Shown here one piece after another: positions 21,743-34,544 of a stretch of 64,000 bases of DNA (positions are counted from its first letter, which is position 1; each line of letters opens with the position of its first letter). The notes beneath the pieces were generated by a model, which was given only the letters and a program-made list of their open reading frames with translations, was not told where the DNA came from and ran no database searches. A program made the position numbers and the translations under genes. This DNA is from Pilaira anomala (Eukaryota > Mucoromycota > Mucoromycetes > Mucorales > Mucoraceae), in NCBI GenBank assembly GCA_025716855.1, contig JAIXMQ010000033.1, positions 124,001-188,000 of the forward strand, given 5' to 3'.

Positions 21743-23315
21743 ATGGACTACTCTAAACATATTAGCGAAGCCAGTAAGGCAAGAAATCCTTCTGCCAGTA
21801 AGTCTACAGAACCCTATTTTTTTTTTCTGTATATACGTAATCAAACAATATTGATCTCATTTTTGCATTATAGTTCGTGCTTTAATGGTTCATGCCAATA
21901 ATAAAGAAATGGTAATAAACTGATACATATACATATTATTTATTTAACTAACTTTACTTTCATCTATTCTCTAGATTTCTTTAGGCGCTGGTCAACCGAA
22001 CCCAATTACATTTCCTTTTGCCAGCATGTCTGTAACTCTCAAGACGGGTGAAAAGATTGAGATTGATAGCGAATTATTCAACCGATCTTTATCTTATGAT
22101 TTGACTGTAAGTTTTTGTTTGCTTTAGAAGTATTTTGAAAGCTTTTTTCCCACGATGGTTGATTAAAAAAAAAACCTTGCTTCTATGTTTATAGGCTGGA
22201 CAACCCCTTTTAAATGAATGGTTATGTGAGCTTCAAAGAATTGAACATAAACCTCCTGTTAAATTTAGTCTTTCAATTGGCTCCGGCTCTCAAGATCTTT
22301 TAACAAAGGTATATAAAAAAAAAAAAAAAAAAAACTAGGTGGTTGCGTATCAATTGAAAATATATGATTATAGGCATTGGAAATGATGATCAATGAAGGT
22401 GATTCTCTTTTAGTAGAAAATCCAACTTATACTGGTGCTTTATCTTTCCTTGAGACCTTGAATTGTGATTTAGCTGATATTGCTACGGATGAATTTGGTA
22501 TCATACCTGAAGCTTTAGAGAAAATGCTGGCAAATTGGCCAGAGAGTAACCCTAATGGTAAGAAGAACCAACCTCGTCCTCATTGTTTGTATACCATTCC
22601 CAGTGGTGGTAATCCTACGGGTGTTAGTGCTACTTTAGAACGTAAAAAGGCTGTTTACAAGATCTGTTCCAAGTATGATATTCTTATTTTGGAAGACGAC
22701 GCGTATTACTTTTTACAATTCACAAAGAAACGTACACCCTCCTTCTTCTCTATGGACGTCGATGGACGTGTTCTCCGTTGTGACAGTATGAGTAAAATTT
22801 TATCATCTGGATTACGTTTAGGCTGGATTTCAGGACCTGAACCACTTATTGACCGTATTAATATGCACACCATGGTAACAAATTTACAGCCTTCTGGTAT
22901 TCCTCAAGCCATGACTTATGGCCTTTTAGAGAAGTGGGGACATCAAGGATTCTTGAATCATGTTACACGTGTTGCTGATTTCTATGCTGAGAAACGTAAC
23001 GAATTTGTAGAATGTCTTGAGCGTAGAATGAAGGGTCGTGCTACATGGTCAGTTCCTAATGCCGGTATGTTTGTTTGGCTTCGCTTGTTAGGTGGTATTA
23101 CTGATTCTTATGACTTGATTATGACCAAGGCCCTCAAGGAAAATGTACTTGCTATCCCTGGTTTAGCCTTTATGCCTCAAAAGAATGTAAACAATTATGT
23201 TCGTGTTTCTTATAGTAATGTTACTAAAGAGAATATGGACGAGGCTCTTCGTAGATTAGCTAATGTAATTGATAAAGAAGCTGCTAAGAATGGTGTTGCT
23301 ATTGTAGAAGCTTAG
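21743..23315 (+). CDS. PLP-dependent aminotransferase, ARO8 / 2-aminoadipate type
   Basis: Five exons starting at 21743, the last from about 22375 to 23315, give about 427 residues. Fold type I class I features are SLGAGQPNPITFPF near the N terminus, YTIPSGGNPTG (substrate/PLP Asn), LILEDDAYYFLQF (PLP-ring Asp and Tyr) and DSMSKILSSGLRLGW, where the Lys of SMSK carries the Schiff base. RVSYSN near the end supplies the carboxylate-binding Arg. This matches fungal Aro8/Aro9 and human KAT II, which transaminate 2-aminoadipate, aromatic amino acids or kynurenine. Substrate choice cannot be read from sequence. There is no obvious targeting peptide, so it is probably cytosolic. Confidence 0.9.
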
Positions 23316-24460
23316 GGTTTGATGTGTTATTCTTATAGTCTCTTACCATCTTTCATTACATATCCCCTGCACGCAATGCTTGTGTGTATGTAAATACATA
23401 TCTTACTTTTCATCAACATATCATACACAGAAATAAAAACGCATTTTGTTATATAAAACTACAAGATAAGGTTAAACTATTTACTACTGCCCCAAACTTT
23501 AAAACTCATCTTTATTTAAACCCATTTCTGATTTGAGAACACAAAAAACCTCAATATTTTATGGGTGATAAGAGTATTTATAATCGAAAAGCCGTAAAAA
23601 GCTACTCTGTTTAATATCTATCATGTTTCTAGGTAGTTTAACGACTTTTAATGAAGTTCAATTTATTAAGCTAATCCATTTGCACATATTTAAGTGCCCA
23701 AGGCTATTTATTTTTGCCTGCTGGTAACTATCCATCAAATAGTTATGTAACAATTTGTATAAATTTGGTACGACTTGAATCCGGTGAGAATCAAGGCTGA
23801 AATTCCTAAAAGCAGACGCACTTTCTTAACATATCTTTTGAATAACTAGTTTTAGAAAGAAAAATCAAAGATATATAATAGTATCCGTGTCTATTCAGTA
23901 TGATAAGTATGGTAATCGGTTTATAGAAGAAAAATACATTATCTGAAATACGATATTCAAACTTTCTGTGTTTAAAGTTGGTTATGGAGCCGTGTGTCAA
24001 AACAAGATGTTTTTCGAAGAGCGAGCATATATCATAAATATTAGATACATAAGTTTGTGAATGTATTAGTTCAAATGAAAATAGTTAATTTAAAAAACGA
24101 AGAAAGCCTCATTTGTGTTATAATTAATAAATGTATTTCTCGTAGTTATATATATTAAGTGTGTAACAATATGAAGTGGTAAAGGAATTTAATTGATGTA
24201 GTATTCTAAAAAAAAAAAAGACTTATACACTATAATTGTAAAACGAATATGGCACGGTCATGTTATATAGCTTTGTACCTCTTGGAAGCGTTAAACTAGT
24301 TCTTTCTGCAACATACTTTTATGAAATCTAATCAGGTGATATAGTAGAAAAACTCAGTGGGCGCCTTCAAGTTTGCATTATCATATAATGTGATAAATTT
24401 TAATAAAAAAGATTAGCTTCATATCTTTACAACAGATACAGGATTTAAAAGATTTCTTAT

Positions 24461-24496
<36 letters not shown>

Positions 24497-27400
24497 TTGC
24501 GCGATATTTTTGTTTTACAGAAAGAACACCAAGAAAGAGTATGATTAAGCTTGTAACCAGATACTACCATGAATTTGACAATTATTTATAGAGACACAGC
24601 TTTACATATGGAAAGATTATGGAATTTGCGTTACAGGAGTTAATATTATTGAATTCCGAAGATCATACAAAAAAAAATGCTTTGGTTGGACCATCTCTCT
24701 TTTTTTTTTCTCGCTAATTTCTTAATTTATCTCCCTCCGATCATAGTGTCGCAAACACGCCATCAATAGCCATTTTACTTTCTCTCAAGTCACATGAAAG
24801 AATAAAAAATCGAGCAAATTTTTCGTGGGATTATAAGTAAAAGAGTTGAGACAGAATATCCAGATTTTGTCTTTGTGATAGTGGTATTGATAAAATTACC
24901 TACTGATTTGTCTCACTTGGATAATAAGGTTAAACACTCAGTACAATCGCGTAAAATGTGACTATAAATTAACTGTACACAAAAAGGTTCAGAAAATAGA
25001 TATGTGCATATTCTTAATTATATTATTATAATAGTTGGTGCTTGTTTCTATTGTAAAAAAAAACCTTCGATACTTCTTATTTTTAAACGACTGATCTTAA
25101 TGAAAAATCAAATAATATGCTCTGACTTTCATTCGTCTAATGAAAAAGGAAATTATATAACTGCAGAAGCATGTGTCGTGTTTTTTTTTGCAGATTACCA
25201 AGAATAGAAACTAAGAAAAATTAAGTTTCGATATTCGGTCCTCCATTAGAATAACTGGTCTGATAGTGGGGTTTAATATGTTACAAGATCAATAAGACCT
25301 TTTTTATTACATTATTCTAGCCTAATAAACTTTTTCAAGTTTATGTTTTAATGAGAATGAGAAAAAAACCCTTAGCCCAGAATGATACATAATAGTAATA
25401 CAAGATATACATAGTAGGCCTTATATTGACTGGGGCAAATATGAAATGACGATACGTTTAATTTTAACCGCGTAACCTATATTTATAAACTATTCTATTT
25501 CTAAAAGTACGGATATAGCACAAATACTATTAGGCTCAAATATAAGTACCCCATCTTTTAAATTATATAGTGACCAAAATTTAATGAGGATAAGAGTGTT
25601 TACTTTTTGTATACTATTATAAGAACGACATCTGTCAAAGTTTCTGGTTTTATTAGGATATTTTTAAAAAATGACTTATTTTTTTTTTAAAAAAAGAAAA
25701 AAAATGTAATAGGAAGGCAGTCTCACATAATTGCTAGTGTGTTTTAAAGCGATAGACCGTATCACTGGATTTCGCAAGCAATACATATCACATTAATATA
25801 ATTATTCGCGTGTATTTGTGTGTGTGTTTACATATAAAAAAAAGTAACTTTATACAGAAATTAAGTATATATGTATATATATATATATATATTCATATTA
25901 TTAGCACTTGTCGTTTCGTCATTCTGAGACAAAATATAAGCTTTTCATATTTCCAGAAGACGGTTAAACTTTTTTATCTTGAATAAATTCTTCAAATTTA
26001 AATAAAAAATACTATATCTTCTTATCGCTATTAACAGTATAAATATTTTACCTGACGATTGAGCAGAAATATATACTTAAAGTTCAAGTTCTGAGCCCAA
26101 GTTAGATCAGCCTCGTGTAACTATTTGTAAATCAAGTCTGTAGTAGGATCATCATTAAGGTTTTGATTTTCAGAAAATAGTTCAAATTTGGAAATTTTCA
26201 CACACGAACCACAAATCAAGTAAGAGATAAAGTTAACTGCATCACATGCTTTCATAGTACATATAAAAAAGTCAAGACTTTGTTTTTCGGCTTTCAACTC
26301 CATAAACTAGAAACATTTGTTGGTTGTTTAATACATTCGTTCATAATGCATCTTCTTTTTTTTTTTAAAAGAAAATGTAACTGTTTTTTTATGTTATTAT
26401 ATCGTTACTTATACACTGTTCTACGTATATTTTTTATTTTATTTTAAGCACTGTGACACATTTTCTGTTTGTAGTAATAGTATTCTATCAATAACACAAC
26501 ACACTGAGTGCATTACTACAAGATTCATGTTACTCGTATATACCTCTATTTATCGAACACAATATCCTTTTTTAGAAGTAGCATTGCGTAAATTTCTCCT
26601 CCAAATATAACCAAACCTGCCAAATTAGTCAAGTTACTAGCCCGATTACTTTTTAAATGTTTGATACATAAAAAAAAAATACTATTATTTATATTATTCG
26701 CGTTTATATTTGCAATAAAGAAACTAAGAAGAAAACTGTAATAGTATTAAAATTATGATAGGCAACTATTAGTAAAACAAAAAAAAATGTATGAAATTAA
26801 TAAATCAGAACGAAACTTGATTTTTCTTTCTTTTTTTTTCTTTTTTTTTTTACTTTTTCTATTCTTATTCTATTTTTTTTATTTGCTTACTGCAATTGTT
26901 ACATATTTACTCAGCTGTTTTATGTTAATTTACCTCATCACATACACTCGTTGCAACCACGCTATATTTCCATGTTAATATTTCATGTTATACCCAACTA
27001 ACTAATTGGACCATGCTTACCTCTACTTATTTATACTTGATCATAAACAACTCTTTCTCTAATAAAAAACAGCACTATACATGAAAAAATAATTTTATGC
27101 GGAAACACGCCATAGCAACCACATATGACCTATGCTGAAAGATAAAAGTCTACTATAACTATATTGAATATGTGTAACTAAAAAGAGAGTTGATAGAATA
27201 GTTAGAATTATACACTAAACAATAGCGAAAAAAGGAATTAAAATTTTTAATGTGTAAGGAGGTGTGAATCAATGTTTTGAGCATACTGGTATATATTACT
27301 ACTGAATATAAAAATACCCATTATTCCAACTGTCTCTTATTCAGTGACACACGTACAATATGTATATCTGATTCGAAAATCAATTGATAACATTCTTTTT

Positions 27401-28485
27401 ACTGGTTCCCAAATATTTTTTTGTTTTTTTTGTTTTTTGCATTATTTTCTTTAATAGATCTGTATAATTCGTTTATAGTGACCATATAATTTGTCATCTT
27501 AAATTTTCTTGAGACAGTTACGAGTGACCTCGCGTTTTTTTTTTTCGTTTCTCTTTGCTTGAATAGTAAAAGATCGTACGTTAATACGATTGTGAACAGT
27601 CTTAGAGTTAAAGAATAATATATATCGCGTATGGAACTAACAAGAACTCGCTTATCGTACCTGTTTTAGTATAACCAAGAACGATAAAAATATTTAAGTC
27701 AGATAATGAGTTGCACATTATCTCTTAATTTTTTTTTTATATTATTCTTATCTTTTAGATTATGAGTGGAATAATGATTTGGATTTATGCGGGTGTTTAA
27801 CATGTAATAAAATTGGAATCACTTTAGTAACCATCCGAATAAATAATTACTGTAACGTAGTACGTTCAAGATACAAGAGATGCGATGAATGGTTAACTTT
27901 TTATTTTCTTTATTCATAGTTTTATTTTTTCTTGCTCTCCACTTTTTAACATGATGGATCAATTTCAATTTTTCTTTAGATAAAATAAAATTCAGTTGTA
28001 AATCTTCGATTAGGTTCCCACGAAAGATTTTATTGATCCGTGTAACGGATTACGACCTTTCTTCCTTTTTCAAAAAAAGGGTTATTGTAGGACAAACACT
28101 CTATACTTAGATAAAGATGCACATGATAAAATGTTGGCCATTAATGTCCCAAATAAGAAAACGAGCTGTTAGAAAGATCTTTTTTTTTTGTGTGTGAGTG
28201 ATTCGTATCAGTTTTCTTTTTCGTATCAAGTTATTGTGGAAATTTAAGAAGAAAAGGTGATATATAATTGAAATGATTCGTTCCACATTGTCACACTTCT
28301 TCATTGGTAGTGCCCTTATGTTATTCAATCTAAACAACTGTGAGAAGGAAAAGGAGATGTCAGACAAGCTAATGTGGCGTCCTTAATTTTTTTTTTTTTA
28401 GCCGCATATATAAAAAGATTAATTATTTATTCTTTTTTTCTTTTCTCTTCTAAAAATATCTATCTTCTAATTTTTTTTCTAAGTC
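23316..28485. other. 5.2-kb AT-rich region without recognisable genes
   Basis: No reading frame above 90 codons, no conserved protein fragment and no tRNA or 5S rRNA could be seen on either strand. It contains a T run of about 32 near 24462-24493, a TG/TA microsatellite at about 25815-25895 and other homopolymers. It contrasts with the compact gene spacing elsewhere. The right end must hold the promoter of the permease gene. It may be relic sequence or an unrecognised chromosomal element. Confidence 0.5.
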
Positions 28486-29548
28486 ATGTCCTTGGACGAA
28501 AAGACTGAAACAAAAGTCGTTGAGACTACCTCGCATGAGCATCATCACAAAGAAACATTCTTTGAGGGTGTAACCGCTCGTTATAATAAAGTTGATCCTC
28601 ACTCATATCCTCGTCGACCAGATGAAACCGCAAACAGATACTGGTTCCGTCGTCTTGGTCAAATTAAGCCTGTCGAGTTACTATGGGGAGATGCTGAAAA
28701 CTCTGAATTAAAACGTGCCTTAACAGCATTTCAACTTGTATTCGTAGGTATCGGTGCTATTATTGGTACTGGTATTTTCGTACTTTCTGGTTTGGCTGCT
28801 GCAAACAATGCTGGTCCTGCCGTCACACTTTCCTTTATTATTGCCGCTGTTGCTGCAGGTAAACCAATTATATTTACATGTACTAACAAACCTTGGGCTA
28901 AATATATTAACTTTTATTATTATTATTAAAGCCTTTGCTGCCCTTAGTTACTCTGAAATGGCTTCTATGATTCCTGTTGCTGGTTCTGCTTATACTTATG
29001 CTTACGCTACTATGGGTGAGTTTGTAGCTTGGACTATTGGTTGGGATTTAATTCTTGAATATATGGTGGGTGCTGCCACAGTTGGTGTTGGATGGTCTGG
29101 TTACTTTGTCAAATTCTTCCAAGTTGTATCAAACGGAAAAATTAATCTTTCTCCCAAATGGACTGAACCCACAGTTAAGTGGGTCGAAAGTCCTGCACAA
29201 ATTTCTTATTCTGGAAACTATTTAAATGTTCCTGGTTTCGTGATTATTATGTTGGTTACTCTCATTTTGATCGTTGGGTAAAGAAAATATTTGAAGCAGA
29301 AGTTTTTTTTTTTATATATTTCGTTTACTAATATTCTTTTTAATGTTTATACAGTATCCGTCAATCTGCTGTCTTCAATGCTATTGTTGTCACTATCAAG
29401 CTCGTTGTTATTCTTATCTTCATCTTTGCTCTTTCTGGTTTCTTAGATAATAGTAACTTTACTCCTTATATTCCTCCTAATACCACGGGTGATTGGCATT
29501 TCTTTGGTGTACCTGGTATATTTGCAGCGGCTACGACTGTTTTCTTCA

Positions 29549-29600
<52 letters not shown>

Positions 29601-30514
29601 TACATACAAGAAGAAAGGATTTAGACATTAACATATATTAAATAAAAAATAGTTATATTGGTTTTGATGCTGTAACAACTGCAGCCCTTGAAGCTAAGCG
29701 TCCTCAACGTGATCTTCCTATTGGTATTCTCGGTAGTTTGGTTATCAGTACTGCTCTCTACCTTGCTTTCTGTACTATTATGACAGGTGCTGCAAATTAT
29801 ACCGAATTCAAGGGATCTCCTGTTCCCGCCTCTGTTGCTGTTGAAGCTGTTATTAGACGCTCTGGAAAAAATTTCAAGTGGCTCAACATCCTTGTTGCCA
29901 TCGGTGCTGTTTGTGGTTTAACTTCAGTCTTACTTATTAATTTACTCGCTCAATCTCGTGTCTTCTATGCTATGTCCCAAGATGGTCTTTTCCCTCCCTT
30001 TTTCGCCAAGGTTCACCCCAAGTTTAAGACTCCTCATTTAGCTACTCTTACTGTTGGTACACTTACTGCTATTATGGCTGGTGTATTACCTGTTGATTTC
30101 CTTGGTAACATGACTTCAGTTGGTACATTATTGGCCTTCTTCATTGTCCATCTTGGTGTAATTGTATTAAGATTTACTCGTCCTGATATTGAGCGTCGTT
30201 TCAAAATCCCTGGTGGTAAATACTTCTCTTTAATTTTCCCCATCTGTGGTATGATTATCTCTGTTCTTTTAATTGCTGTAGCCGAAGTTACAACTATCTG
30301 GCGTCTTTTCGTCTGGATGGCCATTGGTTGGATTATCTATTTCGCTTATGGTATCCGTCATTCAAGATTCCATAGAGACCCTATTGCCCGTTTCAAGGAA
30401 GGTGAAAAACACATGCCTGCTACTACTGTTCATGACGATGCTGGTTATCAAGTCCAAGAATATGATCGTGTTCCCGAAACACATCAAGCAGATCCCAATA
30501 CTCACCGTATTTAA
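28486..30514 (+). CDS. Amino-acid permease, cationic amino-acid transporter (CAT) type
   Basis: Four exons (28486-28858, 28932-29277, 29355-29549, 29653-30514) give 591 residues. A hydrophilic N-terminal region of about 85 residues leads into the APC-superfamily helix 1 motif GIGAIIGTGIFVLSG, whose glycines bind the substrate carboxylate. ALSYSEMASMIPVAGSAYTY (helix 3), TVFFSYIGFDAVTTAALEAKRPQRDLP (helix 6 and loop) and LLAQSRVFYAMSQDGLFP follow, in the order seen in CAT/SLC7A1-4 and bacterial YfnA-type carriers rather than yeast Can1-type permeases. About 12-14 spans are expected, in the plasma membrane or vacuole. Intron 3 starts GTA and continues as 47 A's from 29552 to 29598. Confidence 0.92.
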
Positions 30515-30975
30515 ATTATAATTATTTAATTTCTCCTTTCCTCCCTCCCTTTGTCTAGTACCCTCCTATTATTTAACTATCTTTATTTTGTACTTTTCTT
30601 AATGTCTATCCAAATCATCCTTCTCTTTATTACTTAATATAAACATCTTATTTTTTTTACTTTTTTAAAAAAAAAATCGTTTTGCTCGTTATGTATGAAA
30701 ATTAATTACACGAAACAAATTTACTACGAAAATCAATGCAACCAATTATTTTAAGGTTTTATTTTTGTGATACAAACCATATCCAAGTTATTTGTTTTTT
30801 TTTCGCGATAAACTTTTCAAAATACGCGCATCTTTCATCACAAGGGTGAAAACCTTTTTTTTTTAAAAAAAATTGAAGATTTTATTTATTTATTACTTTG
30901 CAATAGCTGAAAAATATGTAAACGGAATGAAATGAAAAATATGTATAGAAAGGATCGAACAGAATAATGCGGAAT

Positions 30976-31009
<34 letters not shown>

Positions 31010-31024
31010 GTTATTGCAGGTTGT
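30515..31024. other. Convergent 3' intergenic region
   Basis: The permease and Hsp90 genes converge here. It holds pyrimidine-rich sequence and T runs including about 29 T's near 30981-31009, and no gene. The 3' ends of both transcripts must lie in it. Confidence 0.5.
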
Positions 31025-33133
31025 TTAGTCAACTTCTTCCATCTTTGAAGTTTCAGCGTCTTCTCCAGCAGGGGTTTCATTGGATTCAGTAGCGGGCTCT
31101 TCAGCAGTTGGAAGATCGTCTTCATCAATAGAGAGACCAAGGGCGACCATACGGTTAATACGGGTTGCAAATGAAGAAGGATCATCTAATGAAAAACCAG
31201 AAGTCAACAAAGATGTTTCGTACAACAAGGTAACAAGGTCCTTAACGGTACGATCGTTTGAATCAGCATTAGCCTTAGCCTTAAGAGCCTTAATGATAGG
31301 ATGATGAGGATTAAGTTCCAAAGTCTTCTTTGAAGCCATGTAACTAGACATGGACGAATCACGAAGAGCTTGAGCCTTCATAATACGCTCCATATTAGCA
31401 GACCAACCAAATTGACCGGTAGTCAAAACACAAGGAGAATCAGTCAAGATATTGGAGAGAGTAACCTTTTCAACCTTATCACCGAGAATTTCCTTAACAG
31501 TCTTGATAAGACCTTCGTATTCCTTTTGAATTTCTTCACGAGACTTCTTCTCATCATCATCTTCTTCAAATTCAGCACCTTCCTTAGTAATACAGACCAA
31601 CTTCTTATCCTCGTATTCTTTCAATTGAGTGATAGCATACTCATCAATAGGATCAGTCATTAAAATGACTTCGATACCCTTCTTCTTGAAACCTTCAAGG
31701 AAAGGAGAATTCTCAACAGCAGAACGAGATTCACCAGTAATGTAATAAATGTTCTTTTGCTTCTCAGGCATACGAGTAATATAGTCCTTGAAGGAAGTCA
31801 TTTCATCACCAGATTTAGTAGAGTAGCAACGTAACAAATCAGCGAGTTTGGCACGGTTTTGAGTATCTTCATGAATACCAAGTTTAATGTTCTTTCCGAA
31901 AGCTTCATAAAACTTATCAAATTGCTCTTTGTCTTCAGCAATTTCTTGGAACATTTCAAGACATTTCTTGACGAGGTTCTTACGGATCACCTTCAAGATC
32001 TTGTTTTGTTGAAGCATTTCACGAGAAATGTTGAGAGGAAGATCTTCAGAATCAACAACACCTTTGATAAAACCTAACCATTCAGGGATTAATTCATCAC
32101 AATCATCCATAATGAAGACACGACGAACATAAAGCTTGATGTTATTTCTCTTCTTCTTGGTCTCAAACATATCGAAGGGAGCACGCTTAGGGACGAAAAG
32201 AATAGCACGGAATTCAAGTTGACCTTCAACAGAGAAATGCTTGACAGCCAATTGATCTTCCCAATCATTAGTAAGAGCCTTGTAGAATTCAGAATATTCT
32301 TCAGGCTTAACATCTTCAGGATTACGAGTCCAAATAGGCTTAGTCTTGTTCAATTCTTCATTTTCGACAACAGTTTCCTTGATAGTCTTCTTCTTCTTTT
32401 CTTCCTTAGTTTCTTCTTCATCAGGGACTTCTTCAATCTTGGCACCTTCTTCAGAAGCAGGAGCGGGTTCATCATCTTCAACTTCCTTTTCGACTTCCTT
32501 TTCAACAACAAGTTGAATAGGGTAAGAGATAAATTCGGAATGTTTCTTTACTATTTCCTTAATCTTCTTTTCATCAAGGTATTCAAGTTGATCTTCTTTC
32601 ATGAAGAGACGAATTTCAGTACCACGACCAATAGACTCGTTAATGGTATCACGAGTGATAGTGAAAGAACCACCAGCAGCGGATTCCCAGATGTATTGCT
32701 CATCATCGTTATGCTTTGTAATGACTTGAACTTTATCAGCAACAAGGTAAGCAGAATAGAAACCAACACCAAATTGACCAATCATGGAGATATCAGCACC
32801 AGCAGAAAGAGCTTCCATAAAAGACTTTGTACCAGACTTGGCAATAGTACCCAAGTTGTTAACCAAATCAGCTTTAGTCATACCAATACCAGTATCGCGA
32901 ATAGATAAAATTTGATTCTTTCTATCAGGCGTAATACGAATATAGAGCTCCTTTTCAGAATCAAGAACAGAGGGATCAGTTAAAGATTGATAACGTACTT
33001 TATCCAAAGCATCAGAAGAATTCGAGATCAATTCACGCAAGAAAATTTCCTTGTTAGAGTAAAAAGTATTGATGATCAAACTCATCAACTGAGAGATCTC
33101 AGCTTGGAAGGAAAAGGTTTCAGAATCAGCCAT
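31025..33133 (-). CDS. HSP90: Cytosolic Hsp90 chaperone
   Basis: One uninterrupted exon of 702 residues, the normal length for fungal Hsp90/Hsp82. The N-terminal GHKL ATPase domain shows [31 protein letters not shown], the ATP-binding [22 protein letters not shown], and [14 protein letters not shown]. An acidic charged linker (about 215-255) follows. The middle domain includes [14 protein letters not shown] and [14 protein letters not shown] with the catalytic-loop Arg. The C terminus ends in MEEVD, the TPR co-chaperone docking motif that defines cytosolic rather than ER or mitochondrial forms. It folds kinases, receptors and other clients with Hop/Sti1 and Aha1. The absence of introns fits a gene that must be expressed during heat stress, when splicing fails. 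Confidence 0.98.
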   Translation of the reverse strand: MADSETFSFQAEISQLMSLIINTFYSNKEIFLRELISNSSDALDKVRYQSLTDPSVLDSEKELYIRITPDRKNQILSIRDTGIGMTKADLVNNLGTIAKSGTKSFMEALSAGADISMIGQFGVGFYSAYLVADKVQVITKHNDDEQYIWESAAGGSFTITRDTINESIGRGTEIRLFMKEDQLEYLDEKKIKEIVKKHSEFISYPIQLVVEKEVEKEVEDDEPAPASEEGAKIEEVPDEEETKEEKKKKTIKETVVENEELNKTKPIWTRNPEDVKPEEYSEFYKALTNDWEDQLAVKHFSVEGQLEFRAILFVPKRAPFDMFETKKKRNNIKLYVRRVFIMDDCDELIPEWLGFIKGVVDSEDLPLNISREMLQQNKILKVIRKNLVKKCLEMFQEIAEDKEQFDKFYEAFGKNIKLGIHEDTQNRAKLADLLRCYSTKSGDEMTSFKDYITRMPEKQKNIYYITGESRSAVENSPFLEGFKKKGIEVILMTDPIDEYAITQLKEYEDKKLVCITKEGAEFEEDDDEKKSREEIQKEYEGLIKTVKEILGDKVEKVTLSNILTDSPCVLTTGQFGWSANMERIMKAQALRDSSMSSYMASKKTLELNPHHPIIKALKAKANADSNDRTVKDLVTLLYETSLLTSGFSLDDPSSFATRINRMVALGLSIDEDDLPTAEEPATESNETPAGEDAETSKMEEVD

Positions 33134-33226
33134 TTTTATCTTTGATTATAATGTGTAAAATAGAAAATAACAATAACAATAAGAAAAAAGATGAATAAAA
33201 GAAAAAAATATGAGACTATTCATGCC

Positions 33227-33268
33227 CTTTTATATGAATGTGTATGGGTTTGCCAGAAAATGCCAGAA
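33227..33268 (-). promoter_or_regulatory. TATA box and candidate heat-shock element of Hsp90
   Basis: On the coding strand, TATAAAAG at 33234-33227 lies about 95 nt before the Hsp90 start. Immediately upstream, three GAA/TTC units in the same orientation occur at 33236-33238, 33256-33258 and 33266-33268, spaced 20 and 10 nt. This is compatible with a gapped heat-shock element. The TATA box is convincing; the heat-shock element is tentative. Confidence 0.4.
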
Positions 33269-33617
33269 CCCGGACTTTTAAATATGGTTTCAACAGCATT
33301 GCATTTTTTTTTTATCATAGAAATCTAAAAAACAGTCAACAAATTCCCATAAACAATAGTAACATTCTCGATAATTCCATTAGTTTACAGCAATAACGTG
33401 TATAATGTGAGCGTGCATACGTGAATCCAAATGCTTAGAAAGAACAGTGCTTTCACAGATATAAACACAATCAAATTAAATTAATTTTGTTTATATTAAA
33501 AAAAAAAAAAGTTTTTATGCTGTGTTCTATGTCGTTACATTTTGCAAAAAAGAAAAAAAATAATAATAATTTGTTTCTAAATTTTTTTAATTAAAAAAGA
33601 GTTGATAAAAAAAAAAC

Positions 33618-34377
33618 TTAGGCCTTGACAGCGTACTTGCGAAGAGGGAAATGGGCCAACTTCTTTTGCTCACGAACAGTCTTCTTGGACTTCTCGAAAG
33701 GAGTCAAAGCTCTGCGCATGGCACGGGTCTTCTTGACACGGAGATCCAAGGGAGTGAAAGCCTTCTTTTGGTAGAAGAGACGGAGTTGTTCACGTTGGGT
33801 TTGGTTGATAACAGTCAAGACACGGGCAACGTTCTTACGGGCCTCACCACTATTAATGAAACACACACATACACATATTAGTTTCAATTGTTCCCTTAAA
33901 TATCTTCGAATTATTTACTAAATACTTACATTTCTTGGGTCTTACCACCAGCGACCTTTTGGACACGGATGTTGGCAAGGGCTTGCTTTTGTTCGTCAAG
34001 GATCTTGACGAGCTCGGCCTTGTTCTTGTTACGGAGTTCGTGAGCTTTGACGGCAACCTACAAAGTATATTTGTTAGTTTCTTAAAAAAAATAGACAAGG
34101 TACCAATAAATGATTGAGTGACAATGGACATGGACGTGTTTGTGTACAAATTAGAGTATATAGTAAAGTAGTTACTACTTGGAGTGAGGTTGATTGATAG
34201 AATGTGACATGAATCCAGATTTTTAACTATTTTCCAAAAAGACTAAAATCCAACCGATACATATAATTTGTACACTTTTGATTGATATCTTGTTATTATT
34301 TGATATTCCATCCATTGTCAATCTAATTCATCTAATGATACATGATGGATTTTTTTAACTATGATTCAACTAACCAT
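33618..34377 (-). CDS. RPL35: 60S ribosomal protein uL29 (L35)
   Basis: The two 3' exons (34057-33930 and 33849-33618) encode [20 protein letters not shown] through to [13 protein letters not shown], a full uL29 except for the initiator Met. The protein binds near the polypeptide exit tunnel. The exon at 34057 opens in phase right after an AG acceptor, so the first coding exon must end in phase 0. The best candidate is an ATG at 34377-34375 followed directly by GTTAGT, giving a 317-nt intron and a 120-residue protein, the same length as yeast L35. The eL43 gene in this window has the same arrangement. The ribosomal protein is certain; the first exon is inferred. Confidence 0.9.
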
Positions 34378-34492
34378 TTGAAATTATGGATGATTATTAA
34401 GAGGGGGATCCTTGATATGACCTCTATCAATTTCTATAGTCATTCACATTTTTGGGCCACAGCCAAGAAAAAAATCCCATAAAAAAAAGATG

Positions 34493-34514
34493 GTCCGGAC
34501 TTACCAGTCCGGCC
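34493..34514. other. Short perfect hairpin between Kelch-BTB and uL29 genes
   Basis: CCGGACT and AGTCCGG pair across a four-base loop (TACC) at 34495-34512. It lies in the 167-bp gap between the stop of the Kelch-BTB gene and the proposed uL29 start. It could act in transcript 3' end formation or in the uL29 leader, but no function is established. Confidence 0.35.
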
Positions 34515-34544
34515 TTGAAATCAAAAACTTTATTTTATTTTAAA

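Noticed and set aside
32219..32908. A 229-codon frame antisense to Hsp90
   Set aside because: It is the reverse-strand shadow of the conserved Hsp90 coding sequence, with Phe/Leu-rich composition expected from that.
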